Positions 7,526 to 13,067 of a stretch of DNA of 14,477 nt are shown here, one piece after another; within the stretch, counting starts at the first letter, position 1, and each line of letters opens with the position of its first letter. A program made the position numbers and the translations under genes. Source of the DNA: Nitrososphaerota archaeon. Its GTDB lineage: Archaea; Thermoproteota; Nitrososphaeria; Nitrososphaerales; Nitrosopumilaceae. Where the stretch lies: assembly GCA_028867395.1 (NCBI GenBank), contig JAGWGO010000014.1, forward strand, positions 1-14,477, read 5' to 3'. A model generated the notes under the pieces. That model did not search any database. It was not told the origin of the DNA and saw nothing but the letters and a program-made list of their open reading frames with translations.

Positions 7526-8311
7526 ATGTCGATGACAATCATGGGGCATCTAGAGGAGCTAAGAAAGCGACTCTTCAGGATGGTAATCTCGGTTGGAATA
7601 GTGACTTTTTTCATCCTCAGTTTTCACCTAACACCTTTCGTTTACGATGGGATTCATCTTTATTATCCCACCTTTAGTCCGTTTGACAACATTGCAGCCC
7701 AAGCTACGTTAGCAATGAAGCACCATATGCTTCCGCCCGAGGTCCAACTGATTCAAACAGCACCCGGTCAGGCATTTTTTGCCCAGTTCTATATCGCAGT
7801 CTTGCTTGGAATTGCAGTCTCAATGCCAGTAATCGTAAGAGAGTTCATGGCGTTTCTTGCACCTGCTCTTGCAAAAAAAGAGGTTCACATAATAAAATCA
7901 ATCACGGCCCCAGCGGTGGGTCTTTTTGCAGTAGGCTGCGTATTTGCGTTCACAGTTATCGTACCATACATGCTTGCATTTCTTTACAGGTATGGTCAGT
8001 CTGCAGGACTGCTTACTTTTCTTAACATTGTAGATTTTATCACATTTGTACTGCAATTCATGCTCGCGTTTGGAATATCATTTCAGCTGCCTCTGATAAT
8101 GTACGCAGTCACTGCATCTGGAATGGTTGAAGAAAAGTTTTGGAGGCGCAACATAAAGTGGGCCGTAATTGCAATTGTCATCTTGGGAGCTGCAATAACA
8201 CCTGACGGAAGTGGAGTCACAATGTGGTTTGTGGCAGGCCCTCTCATAGGACTCTATCTCGTAGGCATGTTCCTCTCAGAGAGACGCGCAAAACAGATAG
8301 CTGCCAAATGA
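7526..8311 (+). CDS. tatC: Twin-arginine translocase subunit TatC
   Basis: A 261-residue integral membrane protein, the receptor of the Tat pathway that recognises RR signal peptides and exports folded proteins. The N-terminal cytoplasmic motif HLEELRKRL (Glu10, Glu11) is typical and leads into the first membrane helix. Six hydrophobic segments can be placed at about 16-35, 86-110, 127-152, 168-198, 211-225 and 231-250. The TAPGQAFF stretch (78-85) before helix 2 and the LAPALAKKE loop are family marks. In the FG-x-x-F-E-x-P motif of helix 4 the usual Glu is Gln187 (FGISFQLPL). The protein ends in a Lys/Arg-rich cytoplasmic tail. tatA follows 71 nt downstream, so the two probably form one functional locus. 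Confidence 0.95.
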   Translation: MSMTIMGHLEELRKRLFRMVISVGIVTFFILSFHLTPFVYDGIHLYYPTFSPFDNIAAQATLAMKHHMLPPEVQLIQTAPGQAFFAQFYIAVLLGIAVSMPVIVREFMAFLAPALAKKEVHIIKSITAPAVGLFAVGCVFAFTVIVPYMLAFLYRYGQSAGLLTFLNIVDFITFVLQFMLAFGISFQLPLIMYAVTASGMVEEKFWRRNIKWAVIAIVILGAAITPDGSGVTMWFVAGPLIGLYLVGMFLSERRAKQIAAK

Positions 8312-8349
8312 TTGAATTCAGGTTTTCAAGAGTTTGACAGCACCCAACA

Positions 8350-8356
8350 CTTAAAT
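8350..8356 (+). promoter_or_regulatory. TATA-like box for tatA
   Basis: CTTAAAT lies 27-33 nt before the ATG at 8383, in the 71-nt gap after tatC. It suggests that tatA can be transcribed separately, at a higher level than tatC, as Tat stoichiometry would require. Confidence 0.5.
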
Positions 8357-8382
8357 CTTGATCTGACGCATTAATAGCACTC

Positions 8383-8559
8383 ATGGCGTATGAAAACGTA
8401 ATAATTGCAGTAGTAATTATCGGCGTACTAATTTTCGGAGCAAAAAAGATTCCAGAGCTGGCTCGAACGTTTGGCAAGGCAAAGGGCGAGTACGAGAAAG
8501 GTAGAATCGAGTCCGAAAAAGAGCTAAAAGAGTTCAAAGACAAAGAAGATCTCAAGTAA
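8383..8559 (+). CDS. tatA: Sec-independent translocase subunit TatA
   Basis: A 58-residue reading frame encodes a classical TatA: a short N-terminus (MAYEN), one membrane helix (about 5-19, VIIAVVIIGVLIFG), the FG hinge followed by the amphipathic helix (FGAKKIPELARTFGKAKGEY), and a highly charged Lys/Glu tail. TatA polymerises around TatC to form the transient export pore. The hinge signature F-G-x-K-K-I/L-P-E-L-x-R is unmistakable. The protein is short even for TatA, so it is easily missed by size cut-offs. Only one TatA/B-type protein is seen here, as expected for a minimal TatAC system. Confidence 0.93.
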   Translation: MAYENVIIAVVIIGVLIFGAKKIPELARTFGKAKGEYEKGRIESEKELKEFKDKEDLK

Positions 8560-8566
8560 AGAACGC

Positions 8567-8573
8567 TTTTTTA
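8567..8573 (+). promoter_or_regulatory. T-rich stretch after tatA: possible terminator and TATA-like box for the PurP-family gene
   Basis: A run of six T followed by ACC begins 7 nt after the tatA stop and lies about 23-29 nt before the ATG at 8596. It could end tatA transcription (archaeal terminators are U-rich) and also place the next promoter. Confidence 0.4.
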
Positions 8574-8595
8574 CCCATTCAAAAATAGATCCCGC

Positions 8596-9687
8596 ATGAT
8601 CAAAAGATCAGAGATTCAAGACATAGTAAGAGGATACTCTGATCTTTGCGTCGGAGTGCTTGGCAGTCATTCTGCTCTTGAGATAATGGATGGAGCAAAG
8701 GACGAAAATTTCAGAACTACTGTAATATGCCAAAAAGGCAGAGAGATTCCCTACAAGAGGTTTTCAAGAATTGCAGACGAAATAATCATAGTAAACAAGT
8801 TCAAAGACATGTTGTCCCCCAAGATACAGTCAAGGCTTAGGTCAGAAAACACCATAATAGTTCCCCACAGGGCCCTTACAGCATATCTTGGGTATAATGC
8901 TGTAGAGAATAGGTTCAAGGTTCCACTGTTTGGAAATCGTGCACTTTTTCAGGCAGAAGAGCGTTCGCACAAGAAGAACCAATACTATTTGCTTCAAAAA
9001 GCAAAGATAAGACTGCCAAAAATCTTCAAGAACCCAAAAGATATCGACAGGCCAGTAATAGTAAAGGTTCAAGAAAAGTCTCGCAAGCTAGAGCGTGCGT
9101 TTTTCATTGCGACATCTTATGCAGATTACAAAGACAAGACAGAACAGAAGATAAGACAGGGTCTTATCTCCCGAGAGGCGCTAAAGATTGCAAGCATCGA
9201 GGAGTTTGTCATAGGCACTTACTTTAATTTCAATTATTTTCACACACCCATTTCAGACGAGGTAGACTTTTTAGGAATAGAGAGAAGGCTTCAGACAAAC
9301 GTCCATGATTTTGTGTCTCTCCCTGCCAAACAACAGCTGGAAACCAACATTGAGATTCAGAACATCGAGGTAGGCCACACACCTGCAAGCATACGCGAAT
9401 CGCTGCTTGAAAAAGTAATAGAGACAGGAGACAAGTTTGTCGCAGCAGTAAAGAAAGAGTACCCGCCAGGAATCATTGGGCCCTTTTCGCTTCAGAGTGT
9501 GATCACAAGAGACCTTGAGATTATAGTGTATGACGTATCGCTTAGAGTTCCAGGCAACCCAATTCTTGCGACCACCAGTCCCTATACAAAGTACAAGTAT
9601 GGTGAAACTTTTGGCGTTGGCAGAAGAATAGCCATGGAATTGAGAAAAGCACAGCAGGATGGAAAACTAGAACAGATTTTTACCTAG
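8596..9687 (+). CDS. purP: PurP-family ATP-grasp protein (formate-dependent FAICAR synthetase or paralogue)
   Basis: A 363-residue protein, the usual length for PurP, which uses ATP and formate to convert AICAR to FAICAR in archaeal purine synthesis. Family marks are GSHSALEIMDGAK near residues 23-35, the PHRALTAYLGY segment (90-100), VPLFGNRALFQAEE (109-122), IEEFVIGTYFNFNYF in the ATP-grasp core, the FLGIERRLQTNVHDF segment, RESLLEK, GIIGPFSLQ, and GVGRRIAMELRKA near the end. Two places differ from the standard PurP pattern as I know it: the glycine-rich ATP loop after IVK is replaced by VQEKSRKLERAFF (158-170), and the late metal-binding stretch reads VYDVSLRVPGN instead of a FEISaRivaGTN form. 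It may therefore be a PurP paralogue with another substrate. It ends by overlapping the convergent neighbour at CTAG. Confidence 0.85.
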   Translation: MIKRSEIQDIVRGYSDLCVGVLGSHSALEIMDGAKDENFRTTVICQKGREIPYKRFSRIADEIIIVNKFKDMLSPKIQSRLRSENTIIVPHRALTAYLGYNAVENRFKVPLFGNRALFQAEERSHKKNQYYLLQKAKIRLPKIFKNPKDIDRPVIVKVQEKSRKLERAFFIATSYADYKDKTEQKIRQGLISREALKIASIEEFVIGTYFNFNYFHTPISDEVDFLGIERRLQTNVHDFVSLPAKQQLETNIEIQNIEVGHTPASIRESLLEKVIETGDKFVAAVKKEYPPGIIGPFSLQSVITRDLEIIVYDVSLRVPGNPILATTSPYTKYKYGETFGVGRRIAMELRKAQQDGKLEQIFT

Positions 9688-10109
9688 GCTTCCATCTTTT
9701 CTTTTAAGAGATTTTTTCTTACAAGTATTGGAACATTGTAAAAAGTTGCAAGAGCAATGGCGTCTGATGCCCTATAATTTCGCATAACAATATCGTGTTT
9801 TCCTGTAAAGTACAAGTTTGCTCGCAGAACGCTTCCGCTCTCATACACCTTTATTCTTACAAGTACAAGCTCGTTTATTTCCGAGATCTCTTCGATCATG
9901 TTGTATATCGTAGGTATTGCGCCCCTCTCACCTTCGATAAAATTTGATATGTGCCTTGCAACCTCGCCTGAAAACGCGCGCATGTGAAATTCCTTTTCAT
10001 CGTCAGATCGAAGAACTACAAGACCTTCCACTCCGTATGGATCTACAAACCCGACATGAGTTATCTTGGTTGTCGCATAGTCCGAGTCCTGAGGCTCGTT
10101 AATCTTCAC
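9684..10109 (-). CDS. Bifunctional nuclease (DUF151) domain protein
   Basis: A 141-residue protein made almost entirely of a DUF151/BFN domain. The diagnostic stretch is YRASDAIALATFYNVPILV near the C-terminus (about 112-130), with the family Ser-Asp-Ala-Ile-Ala-Leu core. Upstream are the paired strands GLVVLRSDDEKEFHMRAF (about 29-46), the helix around SGEVARHISNF, and IPTIYNMIEEI. Plant and bacterial members have been reported to have DNase and RNase activity; the role of archaeal members is unclear to me, so nuclease activity here is by family only. The start is GTG at 10109, backed by a TATA box 24-31 nt upstream. Its stop lies in a CTAG shared with the PurP-family gene. Confidence 0.88.
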   Translation of the reverse strand: MKINEPQDSDYATTKITHVGFVDPYGVEGLVVLRSDDEKEFHMRAFSGEVARHISNFIEGERGAIPTIYNMIEEISEINELVLVRIKVYESGSVLRANLYFTGKHDIVMRNYRASDAIALATFYNVPILVRKNLLKEKMEA

Positions 10110-10132
10110 AAGTCATTATCACCCTTCATTGC

Positions 10133-10140
10133 AAATAAAT
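10133..10140 (-). promoter_or_regulatory. TATA box for the DUF151 gene
   Basis: On the minus strand ATTTATTT lies 24-31 nt before the GTG at 10109. The spacing supports a leaderless GTG start. Confidence 0.55.
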
Positions 10141-10177
10141 ACTTTGGAGGAAATCACAGATAGGATTTAATGTCACT

Positions 10178-11038
10178 GTGCCTCGTTTTTACTCGTTGGA
10201 AAAACAGCGCACAGTACACCGTTCGCACAGAGCTCTGATAATTGTCGGTTTTCTTGCAATAGCAATATCATTTCTTGCATATGCAAGAAATGATGAATTA
10301 ACAGTAACCCCTGCTGCCATGCCAGCCCTTCAGAACATGGCAGTTGCTACATATGTCATACTGTTTACCTCGTTTGGCGCAATAGGGTGGGGCTTTTACA
10401 AGTTTTACAGGGCCAAGGTAGAGAGCCCCGATTCTTCCACCTCTTCAATAATTTCTAACGCGTTGAACAACAAGAGAGCAAAACGCATCTTTGTCATAAG
10501 TGCAATAGGATACGGAATATTCTTTGGGTTAACATCAGGAGTAATTTTGTACAAACCCGATATCAATGCAACAGACTATGGATTTCCAGCACCGCCTCAC
10601 ATAGAGCTCTCGCCTTGTTGTGGCTTGCCTGGATACATGCCAATGATATTTGCATTCTTTACAGAACATGTAGGATTGCAGATCGTGCCACTGAATCTAG
10701 TTCTACTTGTAGCAGTCTCGTTCTTGGTGGGACTGAACTTTTCTCTTTCTGCAACCACCTTTGTCGCAGCAAAAAGTGCTGGCAAGTTTGGAACATTTGG
10801 GGCACTGACAGGTTTATTTGTCGGATGCCCGACATGCGCTGGTACTGCATTTACGATGCTTTTTGGCCTCGGTGCAAGCGCTACAGGCATTACGTTGTTT
10901 TTGACAAGCTACGAGGCACAGATTCAGACAATATTTATCGCAATTTCCACACCCATTCTACTTGCAACGCCATACATCATGGCAAGAAAGATAAGAAAAG
11001 AACGAAGCGGAAGTTGTGCGCTAGAGCCTAAGCAGTAG
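10178..11038 (+). CDS. Polytopic membrane protein with CC and CxxC motifs, function unknown
   Basis: A 286-residue protein with about six hydrophobic segments: near 19-36, 54-74, 104-125, 168-198, 205-242 and 250-268. Two cysteine motifs stand out: SPCCGLPGYMP (Cys147, Cys148) in the loop before helix 4, next to His141 and followed by His164, and VGCPTCAGT (Cys217, Cys220) at or in helix 5. Such pairs suggest disulfide chemistry or metal (perhaps copper) binding, but I do not recognise the family. The start is uncertain: GTG at 10178 gives the frame described; a TTG at 10196 would sit about 26-33 nt after the GATTTAAT at 10164-10171 and would fit a leaderless message, removing six residues. 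The 3' end overlaps the convergent gene by 11 nt. Confidence 0.8.
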   Translation: MPRFYSLEKQRTVHRSHRALIIVGFLAIAISFLAYARNDELTVTPAAMPALQNMAVATYVILFTSFGAIGWGFYKFYRAKVESPDSSTSSIISNALNNKRAKRIFVISAIGYGIFFGLTSGVILYKPDINATDYGFPAPPHIELSPCCGLPGYMPMIFAFFTEHVGLQIVPLNLVLLVAVSFLVGLNFSLSATTFVAAKSAGKFGTFGALTGLFVGCPTCAGTAFTMLFGLGASATGITLFLTSYEAQIQTIFIAISTPILLATPYIMARKIRKERSGSCALEPKQ

Positions 11039-11282
11039 ATTTGGTAACTTGAGGAGTCTTCCAGTCTCCGATGTTGTAACCGTTCTGCCTTAGATATTTT
11101 AGAGTAAGCTTGTAGACCAGCTCGTCATGGTCAGATGTCTGCAATATCTCGCTCCAAGAAACAACACCCGCATGTTCAATTTTCTTTGTAAGATCAGAAG
11201 AGAGTGTCTCTGCAATCTTTTTGCACTGGTCAAACGTCTTGCCGTTTTTATATGCTCTTGTTCTTGCATCACAGGCGTCCAT
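11028..11282 (-). CDS. Small protein of unknown function
   Basis: An 84-residue soluble protein starting MDACDARTRAYKNGKTFDQC. It is rich in charged residues and probably helical, with a C-terminal segment (DELVYKLTLKYLRQNGYNIGDW) that looks like a small folded module. Three Cys lie near or within the first 25 residues. No family was recognised. The frame is open to a GTG at 11351, which would add a hydrophobic 23-residue N-terminus (KFGLKLFCRLFNFLFGLGN). I prefer the ATG at 11282 because a TATA-like TTTTTATTT sits 22-30 nt before it, inside what would otherwise be coding sequence. The alternative would be a membrane-anchored 107-residue form. It runs opposite to the methyltransferase and overlaps the membrane-protein gene by 11 nt. 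Confidence 0.65.
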   Translation of the reverse strand: MDACDARTRAYKNGKTFDQCKKIAETLSSDLTKKIEHAGVVSWSEILQTSDHDELVYKLTLKYLRQNGYNIGDWKTPQVTKSTA

Positions 11283-11303
11283 GAGTATCAGATTGCCTAG
11301 CCC

Positions 11304-11312
11304 AAATAAAAA
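11304..11312 (-). promoter_or_regulatory. TATA-like box for the small protein at 11028-11282
   Basis: On the minus strand TTTTTATTT lies 22-30 nt before the ATG at 11282. It is the main reason to prefer that start. Confidence 0.45.
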
Positions 11313-11333
11313 GTTGAATAACCTACAAAATAG

Positions 11334-11340
11334 TTTTAAA
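11334..11340 (+). promoter_or_regulatory. TATA box for the methyltransferase gene
   Basis: TTTTAAA lies 25-31 nt before the ATG at 11365. An AGAGGT (11353-11358) six nt before the ATG also resembles a ribosome binding site, so it is not clear whether the message is leaderless. Confidence 0.5.
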
Positions 11341-11364
11341 CCAAATTTCACAAGAGGTTGATAA

Positions 11365-12261
11365 ATGTCATCGCCTGATCAAAAGTTGGTAAGCATAAAC
11401 CCAGTAGATGTGCTCCTGTGGACATTTCGCCGAAATGAGACAGACGTGGTAAACCTATACGATGCGCTTACCTCACTCATGCAGATAGCTACCGGTGGCA
11501 ACATGCTAAACTTTGGCTACTGGAAGGAAGGCACCTCAAACCCATTTGAGGCACAAACAAACCTCTGCAGGATGGTTGCAGACATGGCAGAGATGAAAGA
11601 TGCTCAAAATGTCTTGGACATAGGAAGTGGTTTTTCAGAGCCTGCAACAATTTGGAAGAAAGATTATCCGCATCTGAAAATTTCGTGCATTAACGTAAAC
11701 CAGAAACAGCTTGCGTCTGCTGCAGGAATTATCAAAGAAAATGCGGATCCTTCATTATCACATGGAATAAATCTCATCAACTCTACTGCCACAAAATTAC
11801 CGCTAGCTGATAATTCCGTTGACAGAATAATTGCGTTGGAATCGGCACAACATTTCAAGCCTTTTTCAGATTTTGTAATAGAGGGCAAAAGAATATTGAA
11901 AAGAAATGGAGTTCTTGTGCTTGCCATACCAGTGATGACAAGAACTGCAAAATCTCTTGAATTGTTTAAACTTGGAATATTATCATTTACTTGGTCGTCT
12001 GAACACTATGCGCTTGATAACATAAGACATATGATAGAAAGATCTGGCCTAAAGATAACCTCGATGAACATGATAGGCTCAAAGGTATACCAACCCCTTG
12101 CAGACTATTATGTAAAGAACAGAGAATTCCTGCGGGCAAGGATACTTGGACAATATCCATCATACATTGAGAAGATCCTCTTCAAGTCATTGGTAAAGAT
12201 GAGAGATGTATCTGAGAACACAACCATTGACTATGTTCTTTTAAAATCTGTTGCAGAATAA
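11365..12261 (+). CDS. Class I SAM-dependent methyltransferase
   Basis: A 298-residue protein with a Rossmann-fold methyltransferase core. Motif I is VLDIGSGFSEPA (83-94), binding S-adenosylmethionine; the acidic/polar position after strand 2 is in CINVNQKQL (108-116); and the motif II/III region is TKLPLADNSVDRIIALESAQHF (143-164, read in two pieces), followed by EGKRILKRNGVLVLAIP. The N-terminal NLYDALTSLMQIATGGNMLNFGYW segment and the ESAQHF triad resemble the UbiE/Erg6/phosphoethanolamine-type small-molecule or lipid methyltransferases rather than nucleic-acid enzymes. The C-terminal third (about 200-298) is a variable cap that probably sets the substrate, which I cannot name. It is a single gene with its own promoter, followed by the structured RNA region. 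Confidence 0.88.
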   Translation: MSSPDQKLVSINPVDVLLWTFRRNETDVVNLYDALTSLMQIATGGNMLNFGYWKEGTSNPFEAQTNLCRMVADMAEMKDAQNVLDIGSGFSEPATIWKKDYPHLKISCINVNQKQLASAAGIIKENADPSLSHGINLINSTATKLPLADNSVDRIIALESAQHFKPFSDFVIEGKRILKRNGVLVLAIPVMTRTAKSLELFKLGILSFTWSSEHYALDNIRHMIERSGLKITSMNMIGSKVYQPLADYYVKNREFLRARILGQYPSYIEKILFKSLVKMRDVSENTTIDYVLLKSVAE

Positions 12262-12272
12262 CAAACAAAGCC

Positions 12273-12283
12273 TTATCTTATAG
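12273..12283 (+). promoter_or_regulatory. TATA-like box before the structured RNA
   Basis: TTATCTTATAG begins 11 nt after the methyltransferase stop. A start site about 25 nt downstream would fall at about 12303-12306, exactly where the first hairpin begins. That coincidence is the main evidence for an independent RNA gene. Confidence 0.45.
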
Positions 12284-12302
12284 CAAGACACCACGTATAT
12301 TG

Positions 12303-12553
12303 TAATACCAGTTACGCTGGTACCCGCTGCGTAGAGTAAAATCTACGCAGGTGCCATTTATTACTAATATTCAGAAAGTCAACAGGTACACTTGCTTCGA
12401 GGTACACGGGTCATGCCAGACGGAACTGCAGGTGAAGCGGCGATGGCAGAACCCGGTAGCAGGCAACAGTAATCTATCGAGTCGATGCAGTCAAGTCAGG
12501 TGATGGGATTTGTCTCCCGGTAACTTGACAGTACCTAAATGAGAATATTTTCC
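12303..12553 (+). ncRNA. Structured non-coding RNA candidate, family unknown
   Basis: The 328-nt gap between two convergent genes has no convincing protein frame but is dense with complementary segments and more GC-rich than the other gaps. Hairpin A: TACCAG 12306-12311 with CTGGTA 12317-12322. Hairpin B: nine perfect pairs, 12327-12335 with 12342-12350, loop GTAAAA. A long closing helix: AATATTC 12366-12372 with GAATATT 12543-12549, then AGGTAC 12384-12389 with GTACCT 12531-12536. Inside it: arm E/F (CGGGT 12407-12411 with ACCCG 12451-12455, TGCCA 12414-12418 with TGGCA 12444-12448, CTGC with GCGG around an AGGTGAA loop) and arm H (GTCAAGT 12490-12496 with ACTTGAC 12523-12529, then GGGA/TCCC). 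The strand is inferred from the upstream TATA-like box and the downstream ATTTTC. The layout of two hairpins, a long helix and two arms recalls SRP RNA, but the SRP GGAA loop with opposing AGCAG and the RNase P core are not seen. Confidence 0.55.
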
Positions 12554-12589
12554 AGGAACAAAATATGAATCAAAGTTACTGGATTTGGC

Positions 12590-13057
12590 CTATGATGTCA
12601 ATGCCCCAGGTACTATGTCTATCTCCCCTTTCATCCAGGGATGAACCTTGCAGTAGTATGGAATTTGAGCTTGCTGGGTGAATACGAATCGGTATGTCTT
12701 TCCCGGCAATATTGCATCCGACCCAAAGTCACCGCTGTACGAGTCCTTGTATGATTTGACTGGAGTCACATAATGCGCGGCTTGGTCTTGATTTGTCCAC
12801 ACAACTAGATTATCGACGCCAAGCTGGACTTCTTGCTTTTTTGGAACAAAGTTTTGCTGCTGGTCTTGGTTAACAGAGCCTGCAACAATAGCAATGTTAG
12901 TTGTTTGACCCGGGTTTAGAACCTTTTCTGGCACGACTGGCTTTGCGTTGTATTCTGGAATGTAATACAGTTGATAGTAACCAATACTGACTGCTGCTCC
13001 CACTATAACTGCGACGAGTGCTATTCCATATGCATGACTATTAGTATTGATACTCAA
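12590..13057 (-). CDS. Membrane-anchored plastocyanin-like cupredoxin
   Basis: A 155-residue type-1 (blue) copper protein. One N-terminal membrane helix (about 10-32) anchors it with the cupredoxin domain outside the cell. The copper ligands are all present: His95 (AAHYVTP), Cys136, His139 and Met142 in YYCKVHPWMKGEI, the classic H...C-x2-H-x2-M order. Such proteins are thought to carry electrons in place of haem cytochromes in ammonia-oxidising archaea; the partner here is unknown. The start is TTG at 13057, supported by GGTGAT just upstream and the absence of an in-frame ATG before the helix. It lies 10 nt after the preceding secreted-protein gene, so the two are probably co-transcribed and translationally coupled. 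Confidence 0.92.
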   Translation of the reverse strand: MSINTNSHAYGIALVAVIVGAAVSIGYYQLYYIPEYNAKPVVPEKVLNPGQTTNIAIVAGSVNQDQQQNFVPKKQEVQLGVDNLVVWTNQDQAAHYVTPVKSYKDSYSGDFGSDAILPGKTYRFVFTQQAQIPYYCKVHPWMKGEIDIVPGALTS

Positions 13058-13060
13058 GAG

Positions 13061-13066
13061 ATCACC
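13061..13066 (-). promoter_or_regulatory. Ribosome binding site deciding the TTG start of the cupredoxin
   Basis: On the minus strand GGTGAT, directly after the TAA of the upstream gene, ends 3 nt before the TTG at 13057. It supports this non-ATG start and suggests the downstream gene is translated from the same mRNA. Confidence 0.55.
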
Positions 13067-13067
13067 A

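Noticed and set aside
10615..11031. A 138-codon second plus-strand frame inside the membrane-protein gene.
   Set aside because: It is rich in Cys, Trp and Arg with no membrane or domain pattern, and the overlapping frame gives regular hydrophobic helices.
12384..12407. A direct repeat AGGTACAC (12384-12391 and 12400-12407).
   Set aside because: Only 8 nt and only two copies; the first is used in the closing helix of the RNA fold. It is not a CRISPR or an attachment site.
12413..12472. A 19-codon frame (ATG to TAA) inside the RNA candidate, extendable to a TTG at 12392.
   Set aside because: It lies entirely within paired arms E/F, has no ribosome binding site or promoter, and its Gly/Ala/Glu composition is what the stem sequence would give by chance.
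12303..12553. Assignment of the structured region as SRP RNA or RNase P RNA.
   Set aside because: No GGAA loop with opposing AGCAG (SRP helix 8) and no GAGGAAA-type or ACAGAA-GCTTA-type core (RNase P) could be placed in the folded arms, though GTCAGG and CAGAACCCGG give short chance-level likeness.
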